From: Spinellus fusiger
Taxonomy: Eukaryota; Mucoromycota; Mucoromycetes; Mucorales; Phycomycetaceae
DNA: 64,000 bases
Reading direction: 5' to 3'
Assembly: GCA_025094145.1 (NCBI GenBank)
Contig: JALLLS010000005.1
Coordinates: 682,001 to 746,000, forward strand
Part shown: positions 24,678-35,355 of the stretch, one piece after another
Position numbering within the stretch: position 1 is the first letter of the stretch
Layout of the letters: each line of letters starts with the position of its first letter
Program-made: the position numbers and the translations under genes
The notes under the pieces: model-generated
Databases searched by the model: none
Seen by the model: only the letters and a program-made list of their open reading frames with translations
Told to the model about the DNA's origin: nothing

Positions 24678-26009
24678 TCATACAATAGTGTTGCCTTTAG
24701 CAGTTCCAATGTTCAGATTGCCAAACTGTTGCTGGAACTGTAAGGAGCCCATACGTTCATGGCGTGGTCGATGGTTGGATTCTACCAGTCGTACTGGCTA
24801 TAGTGAATGTGTTAGAGACCAATGCCATTCTTTTTTCTCTTTTTTTCTCTTTTTCATTACCTCATCTTTGACCTGTGTGTTCCTCCGCAGTGGGGAAAAG
24901 TGCTCTTGCTTGGAACCAGAATAGACATGGTTCATTGGGTTCATATGCGTCTGATGTTGGGTGTCTTGGTTGAAATTACCATGCCGTGCTGCCTCTATTA
25001 ACTGTTCTAATTCTTTGATTCTGTTTTTATAGGCAGACACCTCTTCTCTTAGATCCTTAATATGATCGACAGACATCTTAAGAATTGTTCCCTTGTTAAT
25101 GGCTTTCCCACTTGCTCCTGTTTGAGAGTTGACAGAAGAAATCACATTGGAGCTAGTGGGAGCTGATTCAAGCATATGTTCTGGTAAAAGAGTCGATAAC
25201 TCTAGAGACAAAGTAGGTTGCAAGTTGGGCTTGGTCAGTGCGCTGTTCTTGACTTTCTCTTTTTTCTTTCTCTCGTGGTATAGGGCTTCCTATTTTATGC
25301 TTTAATGTACCTTGAATCCTTTCGTTAATATTATCGCGTCTTCTTCTCTCTACTGCATTGTGTGACTCGCGTCTTCGTCTGCGCTTCTCGAAGATTTCTT
25401 GCAGACTAAAATAGAAGATAAGCCCAACGTTGTCCAGCCACACATAGATAGAGTAGATAGAGTAGATAGAGTAGATAGAGTAGATAGAGTAGAATAGAAC
25501 AGAATAGAATAGACAGATAAAACAGAACAGAATAGAACAGAACAGAATAGACAGACAGATAGATCTATCTCTTACTTTCTCTGCTGATGTTCGTCGTCGT
25601 CTCCTCCAAACCCATCAATGTGTCCAGTAGAGGTAGAGGGTGACATAATGAGATCTCTTCCACCAAAGATGGGAGACTGTCCAAAGGAAGAGCCTGTTGA
25701 GTCTAAACTTGTGCCGAACCAATGCTGGGCGTTAGGGTCAGCAAATGAGATGCCCCGTCCTGCAGCAGCAGCATTGGCAGCATTGGCAGCAGCAGCCGCT
25801 TGAGGTGGACTCATGGCAATAGACACATTCCCAAAACTGTTATGGCGTTGGTGGATATGGTAGGAGCCTGCTGTGGATGAGTTGAAGACTCTATTGTTTC
25901 TTGTGACGGGTACAGCCCCCACGGTGGTATGGGGTGTTCCCATGCCTGTGGGATGGGAGAAGTGGTCATTTGGGTCCATGCTGAACTCTTGCTGGGTTGG
26001 TGAATACAT
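24678..26009 (-). CDS. bHLH transcription factor (E-box type)
   Basis: Nuclear DNA-binding regulator. Four exons on the minus strand: 25576-26009, 25311-25405, 24861-25201 and 24678-24797; 329 aa. The start is the ATG at 26009 (MYSPTQQEF). The N-terminal 145 residues are low complexity with an Ala/Asn-rich patch. The basic region ESHNAVERRRRDNINERI has the His-Glu-Arg spacing typical of factors binding CACGTG E-boxes (USF, MITF and Cbf1 type). It is followed by helix 1 ELSTLLP across the exon 2/3 junction, a loop of about 35 residues, and helix 2 GTILKMSVDHIKDLREEV. That helix runs into a short coiled coil (YKNRIKELEQLIEA). Intron 1 carries a GATAGAGTA tandem repeat. Targets cannot be read from sequence. 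Confidence 0.9.
25443..25500. repeat. GATAGAGTA tandem repeat in bHLH intron 1
   Basis: Five consecutive 9-bp units followed by AGAATAGAAC-type units, all inside the first intron of the bHLH gene. Confidence 0.85.
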
Positions 26010-27238
26010 AGCAGTCAAGTAAGAGAAGAAAAAGGGAATAATCCTTCATCTCTATAGTAACGGAGACTATATATTTCCAGGACCAGCTGACTTGACTGTT
26101 ATTTTTATGCTTCCTTTTACAGCTGAATAGCCTCGCTGAGTCCCAAACAAAGCCAATCGTTGGGACTTGTTATTCCTCACTGAAGGATCTCCCCAAGTCT
26201 TTCCTATCTTTAACATAACACGTCTCATGGCAGAATGAACAAGACAGAAACAGCACAACAAGACACCCCCACTAGATCCACAGTAACACACACAGAATCC
26301 TTATTTGAGCCAAACAGAATCACCACATGAGGGTCACCACTCTTCTGCAGGATACACTAACTGCTGAGAATGAAATCTCACTTATTTTCCTTTTTTAGAA
26401 TCCATTCAACATTGGAAAGAAGGGTGAGCAAAGGATCCTTGGCTCTGTTCTTGACTCGTCATTTATGTAGGGTCAATGCATTCAGTAGTGTTTATAATAG
26501 TCTTTTTGTATGTAGTCTATGCTTTTAAGATTGACAGTGAAAATAGAGAGATCTGGAGAGATCTGGAGAAAGAGAGAGAAACGTAAAGAAAAAAAGAATA
26601 AAAAAAAGACTACGTTTCATGGTGTAGAAATAGAATAACAATGATTACTCTTTAATAGATGTTATTCGTAATTTGAGTTATTCGTAATATGAGTGATGGA
26701 TGATACAAGTCATCGATTCTTCTTGGTCATAGGTATCTTCCATCTATAATAACAAGAATGGACTTGCATTGGTATTGGTATTGGTATTAGCACCATGGAT
26801 GCAAAATAGATCAATAAACACTCAATGACATTGATCAATCCAAGCAGTAATTAAGCATTAAAAGTATAAAATGACAATGTAAATAGAAATAAATAACAAA
26901 CAGAACCATAAATAAGCCAGGGTCCTATTGGGTAGAGACATCTCCATTCAAGAAAGGATCCCTGGGCCTTGTCCTTTAACTAGGATCAGAGAGTGTTTAC
27001 TACTGTTACACTGTTACACTGTTGACTATTATACTATCTACTGATGAAGAAACACATACAAAGAAGTAGAATCCATCGAACAAGAAAGAGTAAAACGCAT
27101 AATGTGTTGGGAAAACAACCAGTTTGCATACAACACTCTTTATCAGTGCACATCATGCAGATGGATAGCATCCCATAGTACATCAAGTACAAATGGTTTA
27201 CTGTAAACAAACACTAAATACTATAGAGTAAATGCACC
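26010..27238. other. Intergenic region upstream of the bHLH gene
   Basis: No supported gene. A minus-strand frame at 26067-26291 can encode MRRVMLKIGKTWGDP and onward but lacks any recognised family or splice context. A GGTATT tract lies at about 26768-26790. A/T-rich throughout. Confidence 0.5.
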
Positions 27239-28289
27239 TCAATGGCTCGATAATCTAGCCACTAGGCCTTGATGCCATTCAAGATACTCTTTATACCGTT
27301 GTGTGTGTTTGTAGTCCTGTCGAGGAATCATGGAAACAATACCAGAAATCGGCTTATTTCTTTCCAAACGACGGACAGGCAGGTCATTTTCCAACCTCTT
27401 TGTGGTGAGAGATACGGTAGAACCCTTCTCTTTTGGGACTTTTGTTTTCTTGGAGGCAGATGTACAGGTAGAGTCATTTTCCGCATCCTCTCCCCTCTTT
27501 CTCTTTTCACTGGGCTTGGTGAGTGTGTGTGTGGATTTCTTCTTGAGAGCACCAATGAATGTCTTGCATTGTTCTTGCATTGTTTTGATACTCTTTGTCA
27601 GTTCTACAGGACTACAGGCACACATAGACTGGAGATGTCCTTTAGTGATGCTCTCCTAACAAGCACAGGTGAGTTCTATCTGCATAGAATAGTTCTGTTG
27701 AATGCAGTCCAATTACCCCAAATGCCTTTGCACACACATACACAGTAGCACCCTTCCATACAGTCTGTGTCAGTTCTTCCTGAGCACTTATACGCTTGGC
27801 TGCACTTAGCTGCCCAAGGTAAGTTTGCTGAAATGTACTCCACAGCTCCTGTATCTGGCTCATCATGGTGGTGCAGCCCAGAGCCACTGCAAGAGACTCA
27901 AAAGAAACAGTAGGTACAATATGGAGGGATTTCCTCACAAGTACCACTGCAGAATCATAAACAGAAGGTTTACAGCCTGAGAGTTCTGCAGCCAACTTGC
28001 TATCCCATGTTCTTCTTCCCAAACTACAAAATCATCAGCCAACCCCCCCGCACGCTCCTCTTTCTTCTTCTTTCCTTTATATATATATATATATGTGTAT
28101 GAACGCTCACTTTTCATAGGCAAGGTGAATACTAATCACTGATTTGATCTGAGGACCCTTTCCAAACACTCTACTAGAAACGTGTGTTGTGCATTGACTA
28201 TGGAAGTGGTCTGCCTTCTCGAGCAACTCTGTGTCATCCCCAAGATGAAGCCTCTCAAGGCAATGCATGAGCATTTGTCGACCTGCCAT
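27239..28289 (-). CDS. ORC6: Origin recognition complex subunit 6
   Basis: Smallest subunit of the nuclear complex that marks replication origins and helps load the MCM helicase. Three exons on the minus strand: 28111-28289, 27717-28023 and 27239-27655; 300 aa. The N-terminal half has the TFIIB-like cyclin fold pattern of ORC6: FGKGPQIKSVISIHLAYE, then LGRRTWDSKLAAELSG in the first repeat and GATVYVCAKAFG closing the second. A charged linker (KKKSTHTLTKPSEKRKRGED) leads to the C-terminal helix with YKEYLEWHQGLVARL, comparable to the conserved C-terminal YxxW helix. Phases fit at both junctions (AA|T and GGG|GAG). Intron 1 has a (TA)n tract. The assignment rests on overall layout rather than one diagnostic motif. 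Confidence 0.8.
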
Positions 28290-28399
28290 GGTCAGAACAA
28301 GAACAAGAACAAGAGCAAAAAAAAAAGGGACATGAAATAAATAATAATAAAAGGACAAGTCACTTATTTATAAAAATACAAGACAACCAAGGACATCCT

Positions 28400-30127
28400 C
28401 TAAGCGTCCAATGCGTCTTCTCCTTCCATTAATTTACTAGCAATAAAGTTCTTTACATTTTGCCAAGCCATTCTCTGCTGATTTCCCGTGTCTCTGTCTC
28501 TTAGTGTCACTGTACCATCTTCCAAACTCTGATAGTCTACAGTAACGCACCAAGGAGTGCCAATCTCATCGTGTCTATAATAGCGTTTTCCAATCTTGAG
28601 TTTCTGCAGCTCAGTCACCGTGTACCAGCCTTGTCGACGCAGGGATTTAGCAATGGACTGGGTAAGGGGCATAAACTCAGGTTTGCCCGTCAATGGCATC
28701 ACAGCACATTTGATAGGCGCCAGACGTGGGTCTAGACGCAAGACATTTCTTGGTGGGAGGTGTGGGTTGGCAGCATCAGGAATTTGGTGGAATGCATCAC
28801 ACAAGTACGCCAACATGGCTCTGTTCAATCCACAAGAACTCTCTACCACATGAGGAATGTAGCGAGCAGGTGTTGTTGTAGGGAAGAGAGAAAGGTCTGT
28901 GGCATGGGAGGCTGTAGGAGAGTCTTCTAAGACTTCAAAGTTGGCATTGCTGTGCTTTTGGTGCTGGGTCAAGTCAAAATTGCCACGGTTCGCCACGCCC
29001 TCTACTTCTCCCCATCCCCATGGATAAAGATACTCAATGTCTGTGCAGCCAGTAGCATAGTGAGCCATCTCATGGGAGCCATGATCACGTTGGCGGAAGT
29101 GGTCAGGATGGCATGCATGGTCCAACCACCACTGGTACCGCTGTTGGCGCCAATACTTGAACCAGTGCTCAGACTCCCATGGGGCTACAAAGTACTCCAG
29201 TTCAAGTTGTTCGAATTCAGGCGTACGGAAGATGCCATGTTCCAATCTAATCTCATTTCTAAACGACTTGCCTACTTGTGCAATGCCAAATGGAGGCTTG
29301 GTCTTCATTGTGCGTGTTACTTGTTCAAAGTTAATAAACACGCCCTGAGCTGTTTCAGGGCGAAGATAGACAGTAGAAGGACGAAGAGCAGTATCGACTG
29401 CTTCTCTTACAGAACATCCCTGGCCCTCACTGTGGTTCTGTGTAGTCTGAATAACACGATCAATAGGATCAATTGGATCCAAGAATGTCTTGAACATGAG
29501 GTTAAAAGGTCGACTGTCTGTTAAAAAGGGAGAGTTGGTAGTGGGTTCTACATAGCCGTGGTAGTGAATAGACATGGGTGTTCCTTGTTTTGTCTTGAAC
29601 TCAATCTTTCCCTTCTCCTTCTCTGTGGGTGGTGTATAACTCTGAACATGCAGGAAGATGTGTCTTCCTTCGACTGTCGTTAATATTCCCGGTGCAATTT
29701 GTTCTTCAATGCGTGTTTGCCATGTCTTGGCCAATACTTTATCAGGAGCAAGAATAGGAATACGTCCACTGCTCTCTTCGCCCTGAAGAGGTAGCTGAGT
29801 GGGTAAAAAAGTGAGGGGTGGGGCTTTGTCGGGTCGAAAGCGCTCTTTTGTTAGGCTACAGTCAACAAGCAGATCAGTAAACTCATCAACATGACCAGAG
29901 GCCTTTAGTACTGGATGAGGAGTGATTATACTTGTATCAAGGCCAACCACGTCGTCTCGGTAATACACCTGACGACGCCACCAAGAGTTCAGAATATTCT
30001 TCTTTAGCTCCACACCCAGGGGTCCATAATCATAGGCTCCTCTAAGTCCTCCGTATATTTCTGCTGATTGATAAAGGAATCCACGGCGCTTGCAGAGATC
30101 AAGCAAGACACGAAACTGTTGTGCCAT
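28400..30127 (-). CDS. Glycyl-tRNA synthetase, bacterial-like alpha2 type, intronless
   Basis: Class II aminoacyl-tRNA synthetase charging tRNA-Gly. One uninterrupted exon, 575 aa. It starts with KRRGFLYQSAEIYGGLRGAY and DYGPLGVELKKNI, the motif-1 neighbourhood. Motif 2 is FRNEIRLEHGIFRTPEFEQLE and motif 3 is ESSCGLNRAMLAYLCDAF. The anticodon-binding domain contains RLAPIKCAVMPL and the IGKRYYRHDEIGTPWCVT block. The wording (DYGPLGVELK, FRTPEFEQLELEYF, LAYLCDAF, DEIGTP) resembles bacterial alpha2 GlyRS more than the cytosolic fungal enzyme. The length also fits bacteria better than the usual fungal protein of about 650-700 aa. No clear mitochondrial presequence is visible. In motif 3 the usual EPS is ESS. 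Organellar role and lateral transfer are inferences. Confidence 0.88.
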   Translation of the reverse strand: MAQQFRVLLDLCKRRGFLYQSAEIYGGLRGAYDYGPLGVELKKNILNSWWRRQVYYRDDVVGLDTSIITPHPVLKASGHVDEFTDLLVDCSLTKERFRPDKAPPLTFLPTQLPLQGEESSGRIPILAPDKVLAKTWQTRIEEQIAPGILTTVEGRHIFLHVQSYTPPTEKEKGKIEFKTKQGTPMSIHYHGYVEPTTNSPFLTDSRPFNLMFKTFLDPIDPIDRVIQTTQNHSEGQGCSVREAVDTALRPSTVYLRPETAQGVFINFEQVTRTMKTKPPFGIAQVGKSFRNEIRLEHGIFRTPEFEQLELEYFVAPWESEHWFKYWRQQRYQWWLDHACHPDHFRQRDHGSHEMAHYATGCTDIEYLYPWGWGEVEGVANRGNFDLTQHQKHSNANFEVLEDSPTASHATDLSLFPTTTPARYIPHVVESSCGLNRAMLAYLCDAFHQIPDAANPHLPPRNVLRLDPRLAPIKCAVMPLTGKPEFMPLTQSIAKSLRRQGWYTVTELQKLKIGKRYYRHDEIGTPWCVTVDYQSLEDGTVTLRDRDTGNQQRMAWQNVKNFIASKLMEGEDALDA

Positions 30128-31031
30128 AAGGGAGGTGTGGATCAGAAGCAGTCCTTGGCCGTCCGAGAAAAGCAGTTACTGACAGTCACAACTGCTGCTC
30201 TTTTCTGTCATGAGAGGCGGACATGAGATACCTTATGGCCATAGCAAGAAAGGAGAAGTGGACACTCAAGAGTGCCTTGTCTGATGACTGCAGACTCTAT
30301 GAAATGATGCAATACAACTGTGAAGTGGTTGGATATGCTATAGAATGCACTCCTATTGCTAGATTATTCCTAAAGTAACCCTAAAGTAATTGGCACAGAA
30401 ACTGATAGATGTGTAGGTGTCCAGGCAAACCCACTACAGAATTGACACAGAGCTATACAGACAGCAGTAGTATCTTGGACAGGTAATAGTGGTGTGGGGT
30501 CTCTGGTATGTATAGATGTGTGCTTACCAGTGGTTGTACTATGTGTTATATGCTATGTATTATGTACCATGTACTATGTATTATGTGCTATGTATTATTC
30601 AGTCCCAATAGTCCCAATAATCCTATGAATACTACATAATTTATTCTTCTTTATTGCACATATCACAGGCATCATAATACCAATGGTTCTATTTCTTCTA
30701 TTTTGAGCCTAGACATACATTGCTCTCTTATACTATGTAATATCAAGTCTCTTTTGATAAACATGAAGGCAATAGAATTAGAGATGAATCATTGATTCAT
30801 TGAGAACACTGTTAATCAATAGCAGTGATAGACTGTTTTACTATGACTAATTATGATTTATCACCTTGGCTTAAAGAGACTAGAAGATACCCGTGTCTTT
30901 ATAATGTATCTTTTATATTTATCAATCAGTGCAGAAACAGTCTAATCTCTTTTCACTACTATTGTACAAAATAATAATAGAAAAGAAGGCTATATAAGAG
31001 CTACTCAATACAAGAATGAGGTGTGGTTGTA
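30128..31031. other. Intergenic region
   Basis: This stretch holds the upstream regions of GlyRS (minus) and the proline-repeat gene (plus). It contains a degenerate repeat of TATGTATTATG-like units at about 30536-30600. A TATATAA motif at 30991 sits about 40 bp before the ATG at 31032. No other gene seen. Confidence 0.55.
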
Positions 31032-32077
31032 ATGGCTAGGCTAAGAACAACATTACAAGATCATTTCCTTGCAATCTGTAGCATTTTGCTTATTATTACA
31101 GTGGGCTATTATATCAACACTACTCTACAAGCATACCATAGAGGTAAATGAAATACCAGGAGAAATAGATTCACTTATTAAAGAACTTCACACTAGAACT
31201 TCTAAAGACACTATTGACGGAATTTGATCGTATTCCATCTGGTACTTCTCCTGCTCATGCTCATGGAGAGAGTATAAAGCAACAAGCTAAGGACATTGGG
31301 ATGATGGAGAGTACACCAAAAAGAAGGCTGTATTGATTCATGTTCTTTTGTATAGAACAAGCACATAGTATGGAACATGTACTTGATAAGAAAGAGAGTC
31401 AAGAATATGCAGAGGCTTCATCCAATCTATATCATCTTTTGCCACCCATGTACGGGCTTCCCATTGGCCTACCACCAAGTGTCATCCACCCCTATGGACA
31501 AATACCACCGGGCTATGTAAATCCCTATGGACGAATACCACCGGGCTATGTAAATCCCTACGGACAAATACCACCGGGTTATGTAAATCCCTACGGACAA
31601 ATACCTTCAATGCAATTACCACCCATGGATACCCCTCCAGTGGATACCCCTCCAGTGGATACCCCTCCAGTAAACATCCCTCCAGTGGATATCCCTCCAG
31701 TAAACGTACCTCCAGTGGATACCCCTCCAGTACAGCCCTCATTAGCCTCACCCTCTTACTCTTCTGCTATAGAAAGTGAACTTACACATGAAATAGAACC
31801 CACTGCTAGCTTCTTATCCATATCTCTACCAAGTACACTGCCACTGAAGACACCATCCACCATCTACATTAATAGTTACACTACATCCCCCACTACCACT
31901 CTTTCCAGTATCAGCTCCTTGTCCTTCTCATCACTTTCTTCTCTCACTACTTCCTCTCCTTCTCCTTCTCTTCTTCCTATTCAATCTGACAGTTCAGCTA
32001 CTCATCTTAGTAGCCAGTGGACAACAGCCACTGCAATTGGATCTCTTCTAGTTTATTCTTTCTTACATCTACTATGA
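31032..32077 (+). CDS. Proline-repeat secreted/GPI-type surface protein, novel
   Basis: No family recognised. Three exons: 31032-31143, 31197-31310 and 31356-32077; 315 aa, all junctions in frame. The N-terminus has a strong hydrophobic segment (FLAICSILLIITVGYYI, residues 12-28) serving as signal peptide or signal anchor. After a charged linker come about three and a half copies of an 11-residue repeat, PPGYVNPYGQI, then repeats of PPVDT/PPVNI (five-residue period). A long Ser/Thr-rich stretch follows, then a final hydrophobic tail, TATAIGSLLVYSFLHLL, with nothing after it. That layout is what GPI-anchored fungal wall proteins show. The repeats are nearly identical at DNA level, suggesting recent expansion. 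A TATATAA box lies about 40 bp upstream. Role inferred: wall or surface structure; an N-terminal anchor topology is also possible. Confidence 0.72.
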
Positions 32078-32370
32078 ATAAAAATATATAAATAAAAGAC
32101 TAACTACAATCCCCTGGAATCAATCCACATAATTATGGTACAGTGCATTTGTAGAAGTATAATTAAAGTTAAAAATAGCCATGTCTTCTCTTTCTCTTCC
32201 TCTTCTTCCTCAAGAGAGAGAGAGAGAAAGAAAGAGGAAGAGAAGAACAATGAACACGTCTATAAGGTAAAAATATAAAAAATATAAAAAATAAGAGAGA
32301 GAGAGAGAGTAATAACTACGCCCCCTTTTTCTTCTTTCTTTTGCTATCATTTTGCTTTCTCTTTCTCTCT

Positions 32371-32912
32371 TTATATAGCAAACGACTCTCCACAGCCACA
32401 CACTCCCTTTGCATTTGGATTATGAAATACAAATTGAGAAGAGAGCTTATTCTCTACATAGTCCATCTCAGAGCCAAGCACGGTTATCAGTGCCTTTGAG
32501 TCTACTAATACAGTGACGCCTAGACGCAAAGTGTGACTTAGTACATAAATGCAACTAGACAATATTACCATCTTGGGACACAGTCTCATCAAATCTGCCT
32601 TTACTCTCAGTGAACTCTAACATGTAGGAGTTGCCTGAACATCCTTTCTGCTTCACACCTACACGCAGGTACTGTGGCTTGGGTCCAGTGGTCAGGTGCT
32701 TTAGTCTGTCCACAGCTGCGGGTGTCTGTGGGTTCAATGAAGAGAAGGAGAGAGAAGAAAAGAGACCGAGATTAGCAAGGACTAAGTCTGAAAATAAATA
32801 AATAACAGAGGCTTCCTACCAGAGTGAGGGCTGCCTTTCTTAAGCGTAGTCGTGCATTGGAAGTGTTGACTGCGTTTGTTGCTGCTTGCTTGACGATGGT
32901 GCCGATAGTCAT
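32371..32912 (-). CDS. ISA1: Iron-sulfur cluster assembly protein ISCA1/ISA1
   Basis: Mitochondrial A-type Fe-S carrier needed for [4Fe-4S] cluster maturation. Three exons on the minus strand: 32820-32912, 32569-32725 and 32371-32519; 132 aa. The first 28 residues are basic and lack acidic residues (MTIGTIVKQAATNAVNT...), fitting a mitochondrial presequence. The core starts ALTLTPAAVDRLKHL. The three cluster-binding cysteines are present: one in GVKQKGCSGNSYML, two in the C-terminal GVCGCGESF. Both introns keep frame (CTG|ACA and G|GC). Its 3' end faces the proline-repeat gene across about 290 bp of A/G- and C/T-rich tracts. Confidence 0.95.
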
Positions 32913-33518
32913 TATTTATTTGTTACAGAGTAAAAATCAGAACAAAGTAAGCTGTTTCTAAAGATCCATGGACTGGAGACCCTTCACGTGACAGGAGTCT
33001 GTGACGTCCTTGGAGAAGTGTCTGCTATGAAGGGAGAGATATGATTCTTTTTTCTTTTGTTAAGAACAAGACTCCCACGCATAGACATACACCTATGGAT
33101 TTTAATGTACGACGCAGATTAACAAGAGGCCACGAATGAGTTGGCAGAGATTCTTTTCTATATGTTATAATATACATGAAATAGTTATATTATAATATTA
33201 CATTTTACATTTTACATTGGTGGCTATCTGTAGATTAAATTTTTATAACTTGGTGAATAGACACAGTATGTATTCTGTACTGTCCATGTCCTTATATGCA
33301 CTCCATTTATTACCTATCCAACAGCTGTTTGTAACTATGCTGTTTGTAACTATGCTGCTTGTAACTATGCTGCTTGTAATAATAATATGTATATCCACAC
33401 ACAGACACACTCTCTCACTCTCTCTTTCTTCTTTTAACAGAGTACATTGGAATACATCATTACCGAGCTATACTCTACCATCACCCCTCTCTTGTATAAA
33501 CTAAACTTCTTTTATAAC
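32913..33518. other. Intergenic region
   Basis: Upstream region of ISA1 and downstream region of the FYR gene. It contains four CTGYTTGTAACTATG units at about 33325-33385. No gene seen. Confidence 0.6.
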
Positions 33519-34713
33519 TCAGAATTCTTTTTTTACTTCTGGTAAAGATGCCAGGGCATAGCCATCCATGCCTTCAATCAATTGCATTGTAACAAGGTCA
33601 GAGAACCCATAGAACTAGTTGATCAGTGACCGTGTTCTTATGGAAGGACGTACCAATGGCCCACTGACACGAGTGCCTTGTGAGTTGCTATGTTTGCAGG
33701 CCTCTGTCCATGGTGCAGTAGGCGATGCTCCCTTATAAACAGTCCCTGTGCCATTGACTTGTACCTAGAACTACTCTCACTATTCTCTGTGCTGTGGTAG
33801 ATCTATTCCAGACTACTTACAGTAAACACAGGTCCATCTCCCTCTTCTCCCTTTTCAATGGTCATAGTGTAATGGTTACCAAAGTGTGATTTTGAGGCAC
33901 GGAATCCAATAGGGTAAGGGTGTCTGTAGCGACACTGTGGTAATGAATAGACCCACCCACAAGGACACTCTCACTTACTCCTCTACCACTCCAGTATTTT
34001 GAACGCCCTCTTCCTGTAGATAACTCTCCCAATTCCCAAATGGTAGTGCTAATGGACACTATACCCTGTCAATGACCCCTTTCTTATCCTTCCTACATTT
34101 ACCCAATGTCAATGGAATACTCATATGGCCTGATGCTATCGCCTTGTGGGCAGTCACTTGTTCTCTTTGGTCTGGCACCACTGTATTGGTAGATACCCAT
34201 CGATCCTGCAAGTCTAGAATGTCTTCTAATTCAGGCTGTATAAAGTTACCTACGTGTCATTTGTCTCATCTTACCACTGCCTCTGGTGCCTGTCCCCGGA
34301 GTCGTCTTGAGAGTCTCCCAGTCGTGGGGCTTGCAGGTGGTATTTTGGCATGATTCTGTTTGGTATATTTTGTCTTTTTGCGGGCTGGAATGGACAAGAG
34401 CATAGGCAGTGGCTGTGGCAGTGGCTGTGTCTGTGGCTGTGGCTGTGACAGTGGTAGTGACAGTGGCTGGACTGGACGTGTTAAAGCATCCACCCTAGGC
34501 GTAGTCTCCTTCTTTACCTTTTCTACAGGTGCAATGTGGGTTAACCCTAATGCCTGTAGAATCCGCTGGTTCTCTTCAATAGTATGCTGTCGTTTGCGTT
34601 CATAGTGATTTCCTACTCCCGTTTCCTTACACGTGATCTATTCAAAGGCAGTTGAATGAAGGTTGGGCTTGCTTTCTCACTTGAAGGTCATGGACATGGT
34701 GTTCTATGCTCAT
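33519..34713 (-). CDS. FYR-domain (FYRN/FYRC) nuclear protein
   Basis: FY-rich domains occur in chromatin proteins such as KMT2 methyltransferases and TBRG1. Seven exons on the minus strand: 34681-34713, 34275-34637, 34103-34235, 33979-34058, 33821-33934, 33654-33764 and 33519-33614; 309 aa. The N-terminal half has a coiled segment (NHYERKRQHTIEENQRILQ), then a Pro/Gln-rich linker and basic stretches. FYRN: LVSISTTIWELGEL, then YWSGRGCRYRHPYPIGFRAS. FYRC: VFTVQVNGTGTVYKGASPT and PWTEAC, ending FYGFSDLVTMQLIEGM. All junctions from exon 2 on are firm. Exon 1 (MSIEHHVHDLQ) is the least certain part; another upstream exon could replace it. Divergent from SET2, about 640 bp away. Confidence 0.85.
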
Positions 34714-35355
34714 GATCAGGAACAGCAAGATCTCGAAGACTCCTTTTTTGGAAATCAGTGGCTTTGTTATAGTCTTCAAATCCCGCAATGCCCTTGGTAT
34801 GACAAGAGGACTGTTGATTGTCCATTCCCCCCTTTCTACTCACTGACTTACTCCCCCATGATGACTACTAAATAGGCAATCAGTGTTGCTCATTCTTCTA
34901 CATAGAGTTATCTCAACGCTCTCCTATCAAACTACACCCACTCATTCTTTTGATGGTGAAATCAACCAATCATATTCCACCTGCATCCTCATAAGAATCC
35001 ATCAGTGCCATCCCATCCCATCCTTCCCTTCCCTTGTAGTTTCAAACACCGACCATCGACGGTCATTGAAGCAACAAGGACCGTTCCTCTTCCTTCAAGA
35101 AGAAGAAATAGACAGAAAACAGCCAATAAAATAAACAAATCGAGGAATGAAGCCATAGAAACACTCTTCCTTGTGTCTTTTTTTTCTACCAAAGAACAAC
35201 AAGATATCCCAGCAAGAATAGAGCCTCTTCTTGATGCCTTGATCGAAAAAATTTTCCATGCTTTATTTTGATTCGCCACTGCTGACCAATAAAACAAGAT
35301 CACAGCATTCTCCGTTGATGTTCGCGTAGTCCTTTGGGCTACACTTTCAATTGTC
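34714..35355. other. Divergent promoter between the FYR gene and SET2
   Basis: About 640 bp separating two divergently transcribed chromatin-type genes. No supported ORF; several short frames without splice support. Confidence 0.55.

Noticed and set aside
25443..25500. Regular repeats resembling a CRISPR array
   Set aside because: Units are 9 bp with no unique spacers, inside an intron of a eukaryotic gene.
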